The notes beneath the pieces are model-generated. The model made no database searches. It was given only the letters and a program-made list of their open reading frames with translations, and had not been told where the DNA came from. Below are positions 33,753 through 42,505 of a stretch of DNA of 64,000 nt, one piece after another; the first letter of the stretch is position 1, and each line of letters begins with the position of its first letter. The position numbers and the translations under genes were made by a program. The stretch is from Paludibacteraceae bacterium (GTDB taxonomy: Bacteria; Bacteroidota; Bacteroidia; Bacteroidales; Paludibacteraceae), in NCBI GenBank assembly GCA_017527905.1, contig JAFXPK010000031.1:17710-81709 (forward strand), read 5' to 3'.

Positions 33753-33832
33753 TGGGAGGGGGAAGGCGTGCCATTGATTAAATGAATTACGTTGCTGAAC
33801 GTGCTTACATTCTACATTTTCGTATCCCCCAC

Positions 33833-34074
33833 GGTCTGAAAGGCCACAACATTATCTAGCCTAGGGCAACGCCCTAGGGATTTATGAAACGATAGTTCGA
33901 CGGAGTCAATTATGAGTTGGGGGGACGGACGTCTCTACATGCTGCGCACAATTAAGCCCCAGCGGGGCGGCATCCCCCAGGCAGGGGTGTAAACCCCTGT
34001 ATGATGAACGGGTTTTGGGGAGTGGAGCCCTGAAAGGGCGAAACATTATATAGCCTAGGGCGTTGCCCTAGGCT
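33833..34074. repeat. Two palindrome-rich intergenic repeat units in direct orientation
   Basis: Each unit is a CTGAAAGG palindrome (GGTCTGAAAGGCC at 33833-33845; GCCCTGAAAGGGC at 34027-34039), then AACATTATMTAG, then a long hairpin CCTAGGGC-3 nt-GCCCTAGG (33860-33878; 34052-34074). Between them lie further short palindromes (GCCCCAGCGGGGC at 33956-33968 and GGGGTGTAAACCCC near 33984). Such GCCCTGAAAGGGC units recur in Bacteroidales intergenic regions and look like REP-type elements. No transposase is present. Confidence 0.7.
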
Positions 34075-34096
34075 AAATTGGTCCCAGTCCATCTAT

Positions 34097-34150
34097 TTGC
34101 TTAACCGGTTAAGCAATTTTATAACAATTTTGCTTAATGGATTAAGCAAA
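34097..34150. promoter_or_regulatory. Two tandem palindromes, candidate operators
   Basis: TTGCTTAACCGGTTAAGCAA (34097-34116) is a perfect 20-bp palindrome with a CpG centre like LacI-family operators. TTTGCTTAAT-GG-ATTAAGCAAA (34129-34150) is a second one with 10-bp arms. Their centres are 33 bp apart, three helical turns. They lie about 370-420 bp upstream of the GH5 gene. Both could alternatively fold as weak terminators because T-runs follow them. Confidence 0.5.
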
Positions 34151-34515
34151 TTTTGTATACCCGTAGGGATTTTGGTTTCCAATACCAAGACTCACCAAAC
34201 CGGGAGCCCCCACCGCCCACAACGGTTTCATTTATCATATCGGATATTTGCAACTATTTGTTATTTAACCATTTACAACCCACCACCCCATAGACGCCAA
34301 AAGTCCGATCGCCTTCCGCCTCGTCCCGTCCGCGGAAAGAGAATGCAAAAAAAAGTTTGTCGCGATGTTTTTTTTTATATATTTGCATGCTTGGATAGTG
34401 AACCATGTTCCCAGACATCGATTTGGCATACTTCGTTGATGTGTATCCAAAGAAAATGAAAAAGGTTAATGACAAATAATTATCAGAATCAGTAATAATT
34501 TTAATTTTTAATCAC
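34151..34515. other. Upstream region of the GH5 gene
   Basis: I see no gene here. It holds the promoter at 34356-34385 and a leader of about 120 nt. An open frame crossing 34097-34459 runs through the operator-like palindromes and promoter and has no coding character. Confidence 0.5.
34356..34385 (+). promoter_or_regulatory. Promoter of the GH5 gene
   Basis: TTTG at 34356-34359, 18 bp, then TATATTTG at 34378-34385. The predicted start is near 34392. Confidence 0.6.
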
Positions 34516-36459
34516 ATGAAAAAACTTTTTACGTTAGCAGCAGCGTTATTGGCTTTCGCTTTGCATTGCAATGCGGGGGACTATAGCACTTGGGGCAAAT
34601 TGAAAGTGGTTGGAAACCAATTGTGCTCCCAATCAGGAGAACCAGTCCAACTGAGGGGCTGGAGTACGTTCGGTCACTTTGACGGACTGGAGAAAGCGTT
34701 CAATGACGAGGGCGACTTCCAAAGGATGAAGCAGAACGGCGCCAACTTGGCCCGTATCGCCATGTACATCAACGAAGGAAAGGGATATCAAGGCAACCAA
34801 GACTACAACAAACAATGGGTGAAGAGTTGTATCGACTGGTGTAAGTCACAAAACATGTATTGTATCGTAGACTGGCACATCCTGAAACCAGGTAACCCGA
34901 ATGACTACAGCGGTGCGGAGGATTTCTTCCGTGAGATCTGCCAATACGTGAAGGGGAAAGGTTACGACCACGTCATCTATGAGATCTGTAACGAGCCGAA
35001 CGTGGACACCGATACCGATGTCATGGGTAAAACGGTTAAGGACGTATGGGAGAATGTAAAGAAATATGCGAAAAAGGTGCTCCCTGTCATCAAGCAAGGT
35101 GACGGCGATGCAATCGTGCTCGTGGGTACTCCTCAATGGGACCAAGGCTTGGCATGGCCTCTCCAAGACCCTCTTGACGAATGCGGTTTGGAGAATGTGA
35201 TGTATTCATTCCACAGCTACGCTGGCGACCAAAGACGTTATTTGGGTTATATCTCCTCAGCTGCCGCATTCATGCCAATCTTCGTTTCTGAGTGGGGTCT
35301 TTCAAGCCACACGGGTGACGGTGGCGACTTCAACGTGGCAAAAGAGACCGCAAACATGTTGATGGATATCTGCGCAGGTAAGAACCTCGGAAACCAAATC
35401 ATCAGCTGGGCTAACTGGAGCTGGTGTGACAAAGGCGAGGTGGCTTCTTCCTTCACCAACTATGACGGCAACCAATGGTCCCAATCCGGTGAATACGTGA
35501 AGAACGCACTGAAACAAAACAACGACTACTCTAATGTGAAGTCTGAGCCATATGACGAGCCACAAGAGTTTGACGGATTCCACGACTTGGATCTTAACCT
35601 GATGAAATATGACAGGGGAGGCGTTGGCGTCGCATTCTTCGACAACGACGAGGACTGGAAGACCCAAAATGCTTGTACTAAATCACCAGCATGTAACATG
35701 GGTAACGCCGGTCAATTGGATGGCATCCGCGACAACGAAACTGTCGACTTGGGATATACCTATGGCAACGGAGAAGAGGGTCTCGGTGACGGTTACTACA
35801 GCTTGGGTTGGATCAGCCAGAGCGAATGGGTGAAATATACCATGAACATCAAAATCGCCGGCATCTACGAATTCGAGATCTACACCAGCAACAGGCAGCA
35901 CGACGTGGAGGCCATCAACAAGGTAGCTTTCGCATTGGACGGCAAGAACTGCTTGGTAGAGGAAGACGGTAAGGAATACTACAAAGTGGTAGACTTGACC
36001 CCATGCCATGGCGGAACCGAGTCAACAAGCGGTTACCAAGAGTGGGGTTGGGCAGAAGTGAAATCCAGCTACGCATCAGGCAAGAAGTTCTACCTGAAAC
36101 TGGAAGAAGGCCAACATGTCTTCGCGATAGCCTTCATGGCAACATCCGCAGGTTTGGGAACCGTCAAGTTCAAAGGAAAACCGGAGAACGAAGAGTTGTG
36201 GAACGTATCTGTCGCAGATACAAAGAGCAACATCAATGTTTCCATTTGGCCAAACCCTGCTGAGAACGGCAACATAAACATCACCTCCGACGCTGACGCC
36301 GAGGTGGACATCTTCTCTGTTGACGGTGTCAATGTATATTCCGGCAACGTGGCCGCAGGCGCAACCAGCGAGTTGAACCTCAACCTCCCTGCCGGTGTCT
36401 ACAACGTCTCTGTCAAGAGCGAGCAAGGTGTGACGACAGAGAAACTGATTGTGAAATAA
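34516..36459 (+). CDS. Secreted GH5 endoglucanase with CBM-like module and T9SS tail
   Basis: 647 residues. A signal peptide (cleavage near CNAGDY) is followed by a GH5 TIM barrel at about 22-340 with acid/base Glu160 (YEICNEPN) and nucleophile Glu259 (FVSEWG); the layout fits subfamily 2 endo-beta-1,4-glucanases. A CBM6-like beta module covers about 350-555. The last ~75 residues are a T9SS type A sorting domain (SIWPNPAENG, DIFSVDGVNVYSGN, LPAGVYNVSVKSEQGVTTEKLIVK), so the enzyme is probably exported by the type IX system and fixed to the surface. The gene stands alone between a promoter and a terminator. Confidence 0.92.
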   Translation: MKKLFTLAAALLAFALHCNAGDYSTWGKLKVVGNQLCSQSGEPVQLRGWSTFGHFDGLEKAFNDEGDFQRMKQNGANLARIAMYINEGKGYQGNQDYNKQWVKSCIDWCKSQNMYCIVDWHILKPGNPNDYSGAEDFFREICQYVKGKGYDHVIYEICNEPNVDTDTDVMGKTVKDVWENVKKYAKKVLPVIKQGDGDAIVLVGTPQWDQGLAWPLQDPLDECGLENVMYSFHSYAGDQRRYLGYISSAAAFMPIFVSEWGLSSHTGDGGDFNVAKETANMLMDICAGKNLGNQIISWANWSWCDKGEVASSFTNYDGNQWSQSGEYVKNALKQNNDYSNVKSEPYDEPQEFDGFHDLDLNLMKYDRGGVGVAFFDNDEDWKTQNACTKSPACNMGNAGQLDGIRDNETVDLGYTYGNGEEGLGDGYYSLGWISQSEWVKYTMNIKIAGIYEFEIYTSNRQHDVEAINKVAFALDGKNCLVEEDGKEYYKVVDLTPCHGGTESTSGYQEWGWAEVKSSYASGKKFYLKLEEGQHVFAIAFMATSAGLGTVKFKGKPENEELWNVSVADTKSNINVSIWPNPAENGNINITSDADAEVDIFSVDGVNVYSGNVAAGATSELNLNLPAGVYNVSVKSEQGVTTEKLIVK

Positions 36460-36480
36460 CAAACGTTTTTCCGCTATATG

Positions 36481-36515
36481 AAAGGGTCGGGTTCGCATTG
36501 AATCCGACCCTTTTT
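36481..36515 (+). terminator. Terminator of the GH5 gene
   Basis: AAAGGGTCGG (from 36481) pairs with CCGACCCTTT (36504-36513), followed by further Ts. Confidence 0.85.
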
Positions 36516-36816
36516 CGTGGGAATGCGCCATACGATGAATCAGGCAAGCCCCCTGCCACCACGACAGTTTTTTACCACACTAGACATAATGTTATTTACT
36601 ATTTGACGATTGACGATTTACTATTCTCTGTGAGGGATTGTAGCCTACTGTCTCCTCTAAATGAAAGAGCCATGATTCATGTATGAAAAATATGAAAAAA
36701 TTCTTATATTTGCGAAATTGTCTATTATGGCAATAACAAAGAGGACAGGATATCGTGAGGAGACATACAAGAACAATATGGTGAATTCAAATTAACAATT
36801 AAAAAACATAAAAAGC
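36516..36816. other. Intergenic region with a -7 box
   Basis: No gene seen. TATATTTG at 36705-36712 is a good -7 box for the next gene, with no clear -33. The leader would be about 97 nt and AT-rich. Confidence 0.4.
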
Positions 36817-38310
36817 ATGAGAAAATTATTTTTACTTTCTTTTACGCTGATCGCCTCAGTGGCGAGTGTGTTTGCGGATGCTGATTCCGACAAATACTGG
36901 CTGATCAAAGATGGAAAATTTGTGACAGAAAACGTTACCGTTTCTCCTTACACAAGCAAAAAGGTGCAGTTAGGAATAGATATTCCTAACCAGATGAAGG
37001 ACACCGTCGTGGACGGAGAGAATGTGGTTATCTACAAACAAATCTCCACAAACTACCTGGATGTGAAGTTGAAGATCGATTCCCTGAACCCGATAGACCT
37101 GAGCAAATACTATGTGATGGTCTTGGAATACAAGATCCCGGAATCACACAAGGATTTCAACCTGATGAGCGGAAATAACGACAGGAACAAGCCTATGTTC
37201 ATCATCGGCATGCAACAGACCATGGCAGAGATCGAAAAAGAACCAGATCCAAATGCATGCAAAGTCTATACCACTATTGACGCGAAATTCGGTGACGCGA
37301 ACAAGTGGGTGACAAAAAAACAATACATCTATTCTAACCCATCCATCCAATCAATCGGTGGCATGATTTTCTCCTACGCCCGCGAAAAAGGGGAACTTAC
37401 AGAATTCCCATACATCAAAAACTTTTACTTCGAGCCACTGGAGGGAGGAAAACCTTTCTATGCGGAGAATTTCGACTGCCCTATCCACAATGCGCTCTAC
37501 AATGAAATAGTGGAAGCATATAGGGTATTTGAAGTAGAGAAAGAAGACGGAACGACAGAATTACAATTAGAGTTGGATGTGATCTACAATGGTGGCGTTG
37601 AAGCTGTAATCTCGAAGACAGAAACACTCCAATATGTACTAGACCACAACTTGGTATGGTTTAGGGACTATGTGCCAGATTCACTCAAAGGAACCGATGG
37701 ATCCGGCTATATGGACGATGAGGTGCTCCATGGATTGCAGATAGAGGCACAAAGGGATTCAATCGTATTCCCTGGAATTAAACTTCCTAATGGCATCAAG
37801 CAATTCAAGTCCGAAATGATCGTGAAGAAGCATAAGAACGATAAGGCAAGCTCATACGACAGATGGGATGACGCGGATCCTGCCACTGTCGTGAACGTGA
37901 TGGATGTGCCGATCAAGGTACGCTTCAACACAAGCGATGGCACAGGCGAAACCATTGAGTTGGACGACAACAAGTTGCAGATGATCTGGACAAAGCACGA
38001 GAGCATCATCAATGTGCCTGACGGCGCAGAGTCTATGGACTTGATCTTCAGCTCATTGCCAGTAGGCTATTTGGTGGATAACATCATGTTCACCGCCTTG
38101 GGCGTTGACGGTGTCAACGACTACAATGCGGACAGCTTCGAGATCAACGCATACATCGACGCAAACGGCAACGTCGTTGTGCTGAACGGAGAATTGCTCG
38201 CGACATACAACTTGAACGGCCAAGCAGCCTCCATCAATGACAAGGCTATCGTAATCATCGTGAAGGGTGAGAACGGCGCAATCGCGGCGAAGACATTGAT
38301 CAGAAAATAA
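36817..38310 (+). CDS. Secreted protein of unknown function with T9SS-like tail
   Basis: 497 residues. A signal peptide (MRKLFLLSFTLIASVASVFA) is followed by a soluble, probably beta-rich protein without recognisable catalytic motifs. The N-terminal domain (about 25-210) contains SKYYVMVLEYKIPES and KNFYFEPLEGG, which recall a jelly-roll carbohydrate-binding fold. The extreme C-terminus (NVVVLNGELLATYNLNGQAA, ending KTLIRK) resembles a short T9SS sorting tail, although the usual WPNP-type motif is missing. Its place next to the GH5 gene suggests a role at plant-polysaccharide surfaces, which is inference from context only. Confidence 0.6.
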   Translation: MRKLFLLSFTLIASVASVFADADSDKYWLIKDGKFVTENVTVSPYTSKKVQLGIDIPNQMKDTVVDGENVVIYKQISTNYLDVKLKIDSLNPIDLSKYYVMVLEYKIPESHKDFNLMSGNNDRNKPMFIIGMQQTMAEIEKEPDPNACKVYTTIDAKFGDANKWVTKKQYIYSNPSIQSIGGMIFSYAREKGELTEFPYIKNFYFEPLEGGKPFYAENFDCPIHNALYNEIVEAYRVFEVEKEDGTTELQLELDVIYNGGVEAVISKTETLQYVLDHNLVWFRDYVPDSLKGTDGSGYMDDEVLHGLQIEAQRDSIVFPGIKLPNGIKQFKSEMIVKKHKNDKASSYDRWDDADPATVVNVMDVPIKVRFNTSDGTGETIELDDNKLQMIWTKHESIINVPDGAESMDLIFSSLPVGYLVDNIMFTALGVDGVNDYNADSFEINAYIDANGNVVVLNGELLATYNLNGQAASINDKAIVIIVKGENGAIAAKTLIRK

Positions 38311-38345
38311 CAAGACCCGCATAGCGGGACATTAAAACCACTTAG

Positions 38346-38383
38346 GGACGGACGGGGAGCATTTCCCCGCCCGTCCTTTTTTT
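38346..38383 (+). terminator. Terminator after the unknown secreted protein
   Basis: GGACGGACGGGGA (38346-38358) pairs with TCCCCGCCCGTCC (38364-38376), followed by seven Ts. Confidence 0.92.
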
Positions 38384-38408
38384 ACCTGCCGCCCATTCTT
38401 TTGAACAG

Positions 38409-38439
38409 TTTGTTCAACGCTAAAAATTATGTATCTTTA
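38409..38439 (+). promoter_or_regulatory. Promoter of the serine hydrolase gene
   Basis: TTTG at 38409-38412, 19 bp, then TATCTTTA at 38432-38439 (one mismatch). A start near 38446 rules out the in-frame TTG at 38401 as start codon. Confidence 0.55.
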
Positions 38440-38493
38440 TACCTGTATTGGGTGAGTTCTAGATATCCACCGTTTTTTAGACCACATTTGCAT

Positions 38494-39999
38494 ATGACGA
38501 GTTTCTTGCGCTCCATATTACTACTGCTTTGGATCACTCTTCCGCTGCCGATTTTCCCGCAAACGGGAGACTTGGAACGGGTATCACCCGAATCGCAGGG
38601 GCTCTCCTCCTCGGACGTAAAGGCCTATTTCGATGCGATGCTCACCTGCCCCACAGGCGAACCCCACGGACTGATGATCCTCCGCCACGGCAAAGTGGTG
38701 GGCGAGTTCTTCCCCAAACCCTTCGAACCCAACCAACCCCAACTGCTCTACTCCGCCGCAAAAACCTTCACAGGACTGGCGGTGGTCCTGGCCATCGAGG
38801 AGAACCGCCTGAAACTGACGGACCGTGTCGCGACGTTCTTCCCGGAGCAACTGCCGGATAGCATATCCGACCACCTCGCCTCCATGACCGTCCGTGACCT
38901 CCTGACCATGACCTCCGGCATCCAACCCGACCCGCTGATGCGGACAACGGGAGCCGAATGGATACGCCGATACCTGAGCAAACCGGTCTCCCAACCTGGC
39001 GAAGTCTTCCACTACGACTCCATGTGCTCATACCTGCTTTCGGCCATCGTGCAACGAGTCACGGGAGAGAAACTGCTGGACTACCTGCGAAGAAAAATAT
39101 TTGACCCCCTGCACATCACAACGGTCGACTGGGAAGAGAGCCCGGAAGGCATCAACACGGGAGGCTGGGGCTTACGCATGCACGTGGAGTCAATGGCCAA
39201 GTTCGGTCAGCTGCTGCTGAATAAAGGAGAATGGGAAGGGAAGCGTCTGGTGTCGCCCGAATGGGTGGAGGAGATGACCTCCTCCCTGCAGGAAACAGGC
39301 ATGCCCGACACATACGGCTACCACACCTGGCGCTGCGATTACCCGAACGCCTACCGCGCCGACGGAGCCCTAGGACAATACATCATCGTGGCGCCCGACG
39401 AAGAGATGGTGGTGGCCATCACCCAAGCGAACACAAGCAACGGCGTGGCGGAACGACAGCTGGTCTGGAAACTGCTCCGCCAGGCGAAGAAAGAGCCTTT
39501 GCCCGAATCCTCCGCCTACACAGCGCTCCTCCAGACACAGAACTCCTCTTCCCTACCCGTAGCCTCCGCAAAGAAACGTCGCACCCGCTGCCAATCGCTC
39601 CTACTGGACAAACAAGCCGCCTTGGGGACAAACGGACTGGAGTGGAGAACATTGCGCCTCGAATCCGCCACAAAGGAGAGCCTACAGCTAACTGTCACCA
39701 CCACAGAGGGAAAGGAGTATACAATATCCGCCGGACTCGGAGAATGGCACACGAACCAAACGGATGCCCACCCCCCATACAGCATCAAGGCAGTCGGGAG
39801 ATTCCAAGGCATCCATCCTCCCTTTTCCGTGGCAAGCTGCTTCGGGGAGGACAACGACCAACTAACCATCAAAGTGCGCTACACAAACTGGGGGTTCGGG
39901 GCGGACCTGCACTTCCGGATAACGGAAGGCCAACTATCCCTGAAGGTAAAAGAGACCGGAAAGCGGGAAGCGTACAACGTCCCCATAGAGTTGGAATAA
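38494..39999 (+). CDS. Beta-lactamase-family (class C-like) serine hydrolase
   Basis: 501 residues from the ATG at 38494, where a signal peptide begins (cleavage near IFPQTG). It has the serine-hydrolase triad motifs of the class C beta-lactamase/DD-peptidase/esterase fold: SxxK with nucleophile Ser87 and Lys90 (YSAAKTFTG), and Tyr174 in FHYDSMCSYLL (a YxS version of YxN). The catalytic domain ends near residue 370; the remaining 130 residues form a beta-rich extension found in periplasmic members. It may be an esterase, peptidase or DD-carboxypeptidase; true resistance activity is unlikely but cannot be excluded from sequence. Confidence 0.85.
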   Translation: MTSFLRSILLLLWITLPLPIFPQTGDLERVSPESQGLSSSDVKAYFDAMLTCPTGEPHGLMILRHGKVVGEFFPKPFEPNQPQLLYSAAKTFTGLAVVLAIEENRLKLTDRVATFFPEQLPDSISDHLASMTVRDLLTMTSGIQPDPLMRTTGAEWIRRYLSKPVSQPGEVFHYDSMCSYLLSAIVQRVTGEKLLDYLRRKIFDPLHITTVDWEESPEGINTGGWGLRMHVESMAKFGQLLLNKGEWEGKRLVSPEWVEEMTSSLQETGMPDTYGYHTWRCDYPNAYRADGALGQYIIVAPDEEMVVAITQANTSNGVAERQLVWKLLRQAKKEPLPESSAYTALLQTQNSSSLPVASAKKRRTRCQSLLLDKQAALGTNGLEWRTLRLESATKESLQLTVTTTEGKEYTISAGLGEWHTNQTDAHPPYSIKAVGRFQGIHPPFSVASCFGEDNDQLTIKVRYTNWGFGADLHFRITEGQLSLKVKETGKREAYNVPIELE

Positions 40000-40118
40000 T
40001 CTCCCCCTCACATCACATCATCGGCACATAGTCTATTGATTATCAGTGTATTGAATAATATTTTTTCATATTATAAAGAAAAAATTGGCATTTTTAAATT
40101 TTACAGAGAGGTAAATTG

Positions 40119-40126
40119 TATATTTG
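40119..40126 (+). promoter_or_regulatory. -7 box upstream of rubrerythrin
   Basis: A perfect TATATTTG with an AT-rich upstream region; no clear TTTG at -33. The leader would be about 74 nt. Confidence 0.45.
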
Positions 40127-40205
40127 TAAAGCGCAAGCGCAAAACATACAGCGGGCAAACAACCGCCCCACAGACAAAAAACTCTAACAATTAATCTTTC
40201 ATAAC

Positions 40206-40745
40206 ATGGCAAACAAGTATTCAGGAACACAAACAGAGAAGAATCTTGAAGCTGCATTCGCAGGAGAGAGTCAAGCGCGTAATAAATATACCTATTTCGC
40301 CTCAAAGGCCAAAAAGGAAGGTTTCGAACAGATCGCGGCCATCTTCCAACAAACAGCGGACAACGAGAAGGAACACGCTAAACTATGGTTCAAAGAATTG
40401 AATGGCATCGGCACCACCGCCGAGAACCTTGAGGAAGCCGCCAAGGGAGAGAATTACGAATGGACAGACATGTATGAGGGATTCGCCCAGACAGCAGAGA
40501 AGGAGGGATTCACGGCGCTAGCCAAGAAGTTCCGCCTAGTGGCCGCCATCGAGAAACGGCACGAGGAACGCTACCGCGCATTGCTAAAGAACATCGAGAC
40601 CGCCCAAGTCTTCGAGAAGAGCGAAGTGAAGGTGTGGGAGTGCAGGAACTGCGGACACATCGTAGTGGGCACGAAAGCGCCGGAAATCTGCCCTACTTGC
40701 GCTCATCCGCAAGCCTATTTCGAGGTGCACGTGGACAATTTCTAA
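40206..40745 (+). CDS. rbr: Rubrerythrin
   Basis: A 179-residue cytosolic peroxidase that reduces hydrogen peroxide in anaerobes. The N-terminal four-helix bundle carries the diiron ligands in [29 protein letters not shown] and EKRHEERY. The C-terminal rubredoxin-like domain binds one iron through CRNCGH and CPTCAHP. A separate rubredoxin gene follows 30 bp downstream on the same strand, its usual electron donor, so the two form an oxidative-stress operon ending in a terminator. Confidence 0.95.
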   Translation: MANKYSGTQTEKNLEAAFAGESQARNKYTYFASKAKKEGFEQIAAIFQQTADNEKEHAKLWFKELNGIGTTAENLEEAAKGENYEWTDMYEGFAQTAEKEGFTALAKKFRLVAAIEKRHEERYRALLKNIETAQVFEKSEVKVWECRNCGHIVVGTKAPEICPTCAHPQAYFEVHVDNF

Positions 40746-40775
40746 AAATCACTTATCAATTTAATATTTTAAGCA

Positions 40776-40934
40776 ATGAAGAAGTACGTATGTGAAGTAT
40801 GTGGCTGGGAATATGACCCAGAAGTGGGATGTCCGGAGGCAGGTATCAAACCCGGCACACCATGGGAAGAGGTACCGGAAGACTTTGAGTGCCCGTTGTG
40901 CTCCGTAGGGAAAGACCAATTCACGGAGGCTGAA
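40776..40934 (+). CDS. Rubredoxin
   Basis: A 52-residue electron carrier, short enough to be missed by length-based gene calling. ATG at 40776, TGA at 40932-40934. The iron is held by CEVCGW and CPLCSVGKDQF; the aromatic and Gly-Pro residues of the family (YDPEVGCPEAGIKPGTPW, DFECP) are present. The C-terminus ends at HGG. It is probably the reductant for the rubrerythrin just upstream. Confidence 0.93.
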
Positions 40935-40968
40935 TAAGAGAGCCGGACGGAGCATTCCGTAACCAAAG

Positions 40969-41016
40969 GAAAGAGGGGAATCGCTATTGACCAGCGTTTC
41001 CCCTCTTCCTTTTTTC
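40969..41016 (+). terminator. Terminator of the rubrerythrin-rubredoxin operon
   Basis: GGAAAGAGGGGAATCG (40969-40984) pairs with CGTTTCCCCTCTTCC (40996-41010), followed by six Ts. Confidence 0.9.
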
Positions 41017-41181
41017 GACACGCAACCCCCAAAGAAGAGTTTGTCACACCAACATCCTATTCCTATGCAAGAAAAATTGTCCTCCAATACGCAAAAAAGC
41101 ACGCTGCAAACCTCCTTTAAGGAGGCCTAAATCAATTATATGATAAATATTATTTAATTTAATAGTTTGAAAAGGGTATTT

Positions 41182-41197
41182 TGGCACAGTTTTTGCA
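41182..41197 (+). promoter_or_regulatory. Sigma-54 promoter
   Basis: TGGCACAGTTTTTGCA is a full match to the RpoN consensus TGGCACRNNNNTTGCW, with GG at 41183-41184 and GC at 41195-41196. The predicted start is near 41208. A palindrome CCTCCTTTAAGGAGG at 41111-41125, about 90 bp upstream of the start, sits where an enhancer-binding protein would bind. No coding gene follows on this strand before the terminator at 41330-41369. Confidence 0.8.
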
Positions 41198-41207
41198 CTA
41201 TTATACA

Positions 41208-41369
41208 TGAGAGGGTTAGATGAATTGTTAAATAATTCAACATAAATCATCTACTCGAACAGGAATAGACTTTTCATAATCCTTAAAAAGGGAACAATAT
41301 TATCAAAATTTCTATGTATGTTTTGTTATACCGCGTCCACGGCTCTCCTTGCTGTGACGCGGTTTTTTT
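41208..41369 (+). ncRNA. Predicted sigma-54-dependent small RNA, about 160 nt
   Basis: The interval runs from the predicted sigma-54 start to a strong terminator: ACCGCGTC (41330-41337) pairs with GACGCGGT (41356-41363) and Ts continue to 41369. It contains no reading frame longer than about 12 codons before the terminator, is AT-rich in the middle and has an exposed A/G-rich single-stranded part (AAAAAGGGAACAA at 41285-41297). The nearest downstream gene is on the opposite strand. A 12-codon frame at 41207-41245 could encode a micropeptide, but it would begin at the very first base of the RNA. Confidence 0.65.
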
Positions 41370-41422
41370 GCATATGGATGTTACCATGATACGGCGCGAA
41401 CAGCGGATTCCGGGAGGTCACC

Positions 41423-42505
41423 TCACACCTCGATGCCCTTGGCGAAGTTCCTCCACTTCTCCACAAGCAGACGGAAGTCGTCCGGCCATTCCGAATCGAA
41501 ATACATCTCCTCGCCCGTGCGCGGATGAACAAAGCCCAAGGTTTTGGCATGCAGGGCCTGTCGAGGGCAGATTTCCAGACAGTTCTTCACGAACTGTTTG
41601 TATTTAGCGGTAGTGTTGCCCCTCAGGATCTCCATACCCCCATACCGCTCGTCGGCGAACAGTGTATGTCCGATGTGCTTCATATGGACGCGTATCTGAT
41701 GGGTCCTGCCCGTCTCCAACCTGCACTCCACGAGGGTCACATAGCCGAAGCGTTCCAACACCCGGTAATGGGTGACGGCATGTTTGGCGTTAGGATTTTC
41801 CCCCTCCGGGAAGACGGTGAAGAGCATCCTATCCTTCGGGTCGCGGCCCAAGTCGCCCGTGATGGTTCCCTCATCCTCGGTGAAGTTGCCCCACACAAGC
41901 GCATTGTACAGACGTTTGGTCGTCTTATTGAAGAATTGTTTACCCAAATGAGTCTTGGCATCCTCGTTCTTGGCGATGATGAGCAGACCGGACGTATCCT
42001 TGTCGATACGGTGCACCAACCCTAGGCGTGGGTCATCGACGCTGAAGTCCGGCGAGTCTTTCAGATGCCACGCCAATGCGTTGAGGAGTGTGCCTTGGAA
42101 GTTGCCGAAGCCAGGGTGCACGACCATGCCCGGCTGTTTGTTGACGAGGATGACATCCTGGTCTTCGTATACGATGTTCAATGGAATGTCCTGCGGGATG
42201 ATCTCGAACTCCGACGGTGGGTAGGAAAGCATGATGGATATCACATCCAGGGGCTTCACCCTATAATTGGACTTCACAGGCTTCCCGTTGACCAATATGC
42301 ACTGGGCGTCCGCCGCATCCTGGATACGGTTGCGGGAGACGTTCGACATGCAGTTGACGAGGTATTTGTCGATTCTGACGAGAGAATGGCCCTTCTCGAC
42401 CGTGAAGCGGAAATGCTCATGGAACTGTCCGTCATTACCGAGGACAGCGTCGTCCTCCCTCTCTTCCGCATCTAAATCATCAGAGATGATGCTGTCGTCG
42501 ATCAT
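41423..42505 (-). CDS. rluD: RluD-family 23S rRNA pseudouridine synthase
   Basis: 360 residues. An N-terminal S4 RNA-binding domain (RIDKYLVNCM...SRNRIQDAADAQCILVNGKPVKSNYRVKPLD) precedes the catalytic domain with the RluA-family motif HRIDKDTSGLL; the catalytic aspartate is Asp168. Further family motifs are VHPGFGN, RLETGRTHQIRVHM and QALHAKTLGFVHP. It makes pseudouridines in helix 69 of 23S rRNA if it is a true RluD. Its start codon overlaps the stop of the upstream PASTA gene (ATGA), so translation is coupled. That pairing with a PASTA protein is common in Bacteroidales. Confidence 0.92.
   Translation of the reverse strand: MIDDSIISDDLDAEEREDDAVLGNDGQFHEHFRFTVEKGHSLVRIDKYLVNCMSNVSRNRIQDAADAQCILVNGKPVKSNYRVKPLDVISIMLSYPPSEFEIIPQDIPLNIVYEDQDVILVNKQPGMVVHPGFGNFQGTLLNALAWHLKDSPDFSVDDPRLGLVHRIDKDTSGLLIIAKNEDAKTHLGKQFFNKTTKRLYNALVWGNFTEDEGTITGDLGRDPKDRMLFTVFPEGENPNAKHAVTHYRVLERFGYVTLVECRLETGRTHQIRVHMKHIGHTLFADERYGGMEILRGNTTAKYKQFVKNCLEICPRQALHAKTLGFVHPRTGEEMYFDSEWPDDFRLLVEKWRNFAKGIEV

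Noticed and set aside
33833..34074. Insertion sequence remnant
   Set aside because: Palindromic units recur but there is no transposase fragment and no target-site duplication that I can see; classed as REP-like repeats.
34097..34459. 120-codon plus-strand frame upstream of the GH5 gene
   Set aside because: It runs through two palindromes and the promoter, starts without a plausible initiation context and has no domain.
38494..39999. Antibiotic-resistance beta-lactamase
   Set aside because: SxxK and YxS fit the broad serine-hydrolase family; the long C-terminal extension and lack of class-specific motifs argue against a dedicated resistance enzyme.
41314..41607. 97-codon plus-strand frame after the sigma-54 promoter
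   Set aside because: It reads straight through the terminator hairpin and T-run at 41330-41369 and then antisense to rluD; a protein product from the sigma-54 transcript is therefore unlikely.
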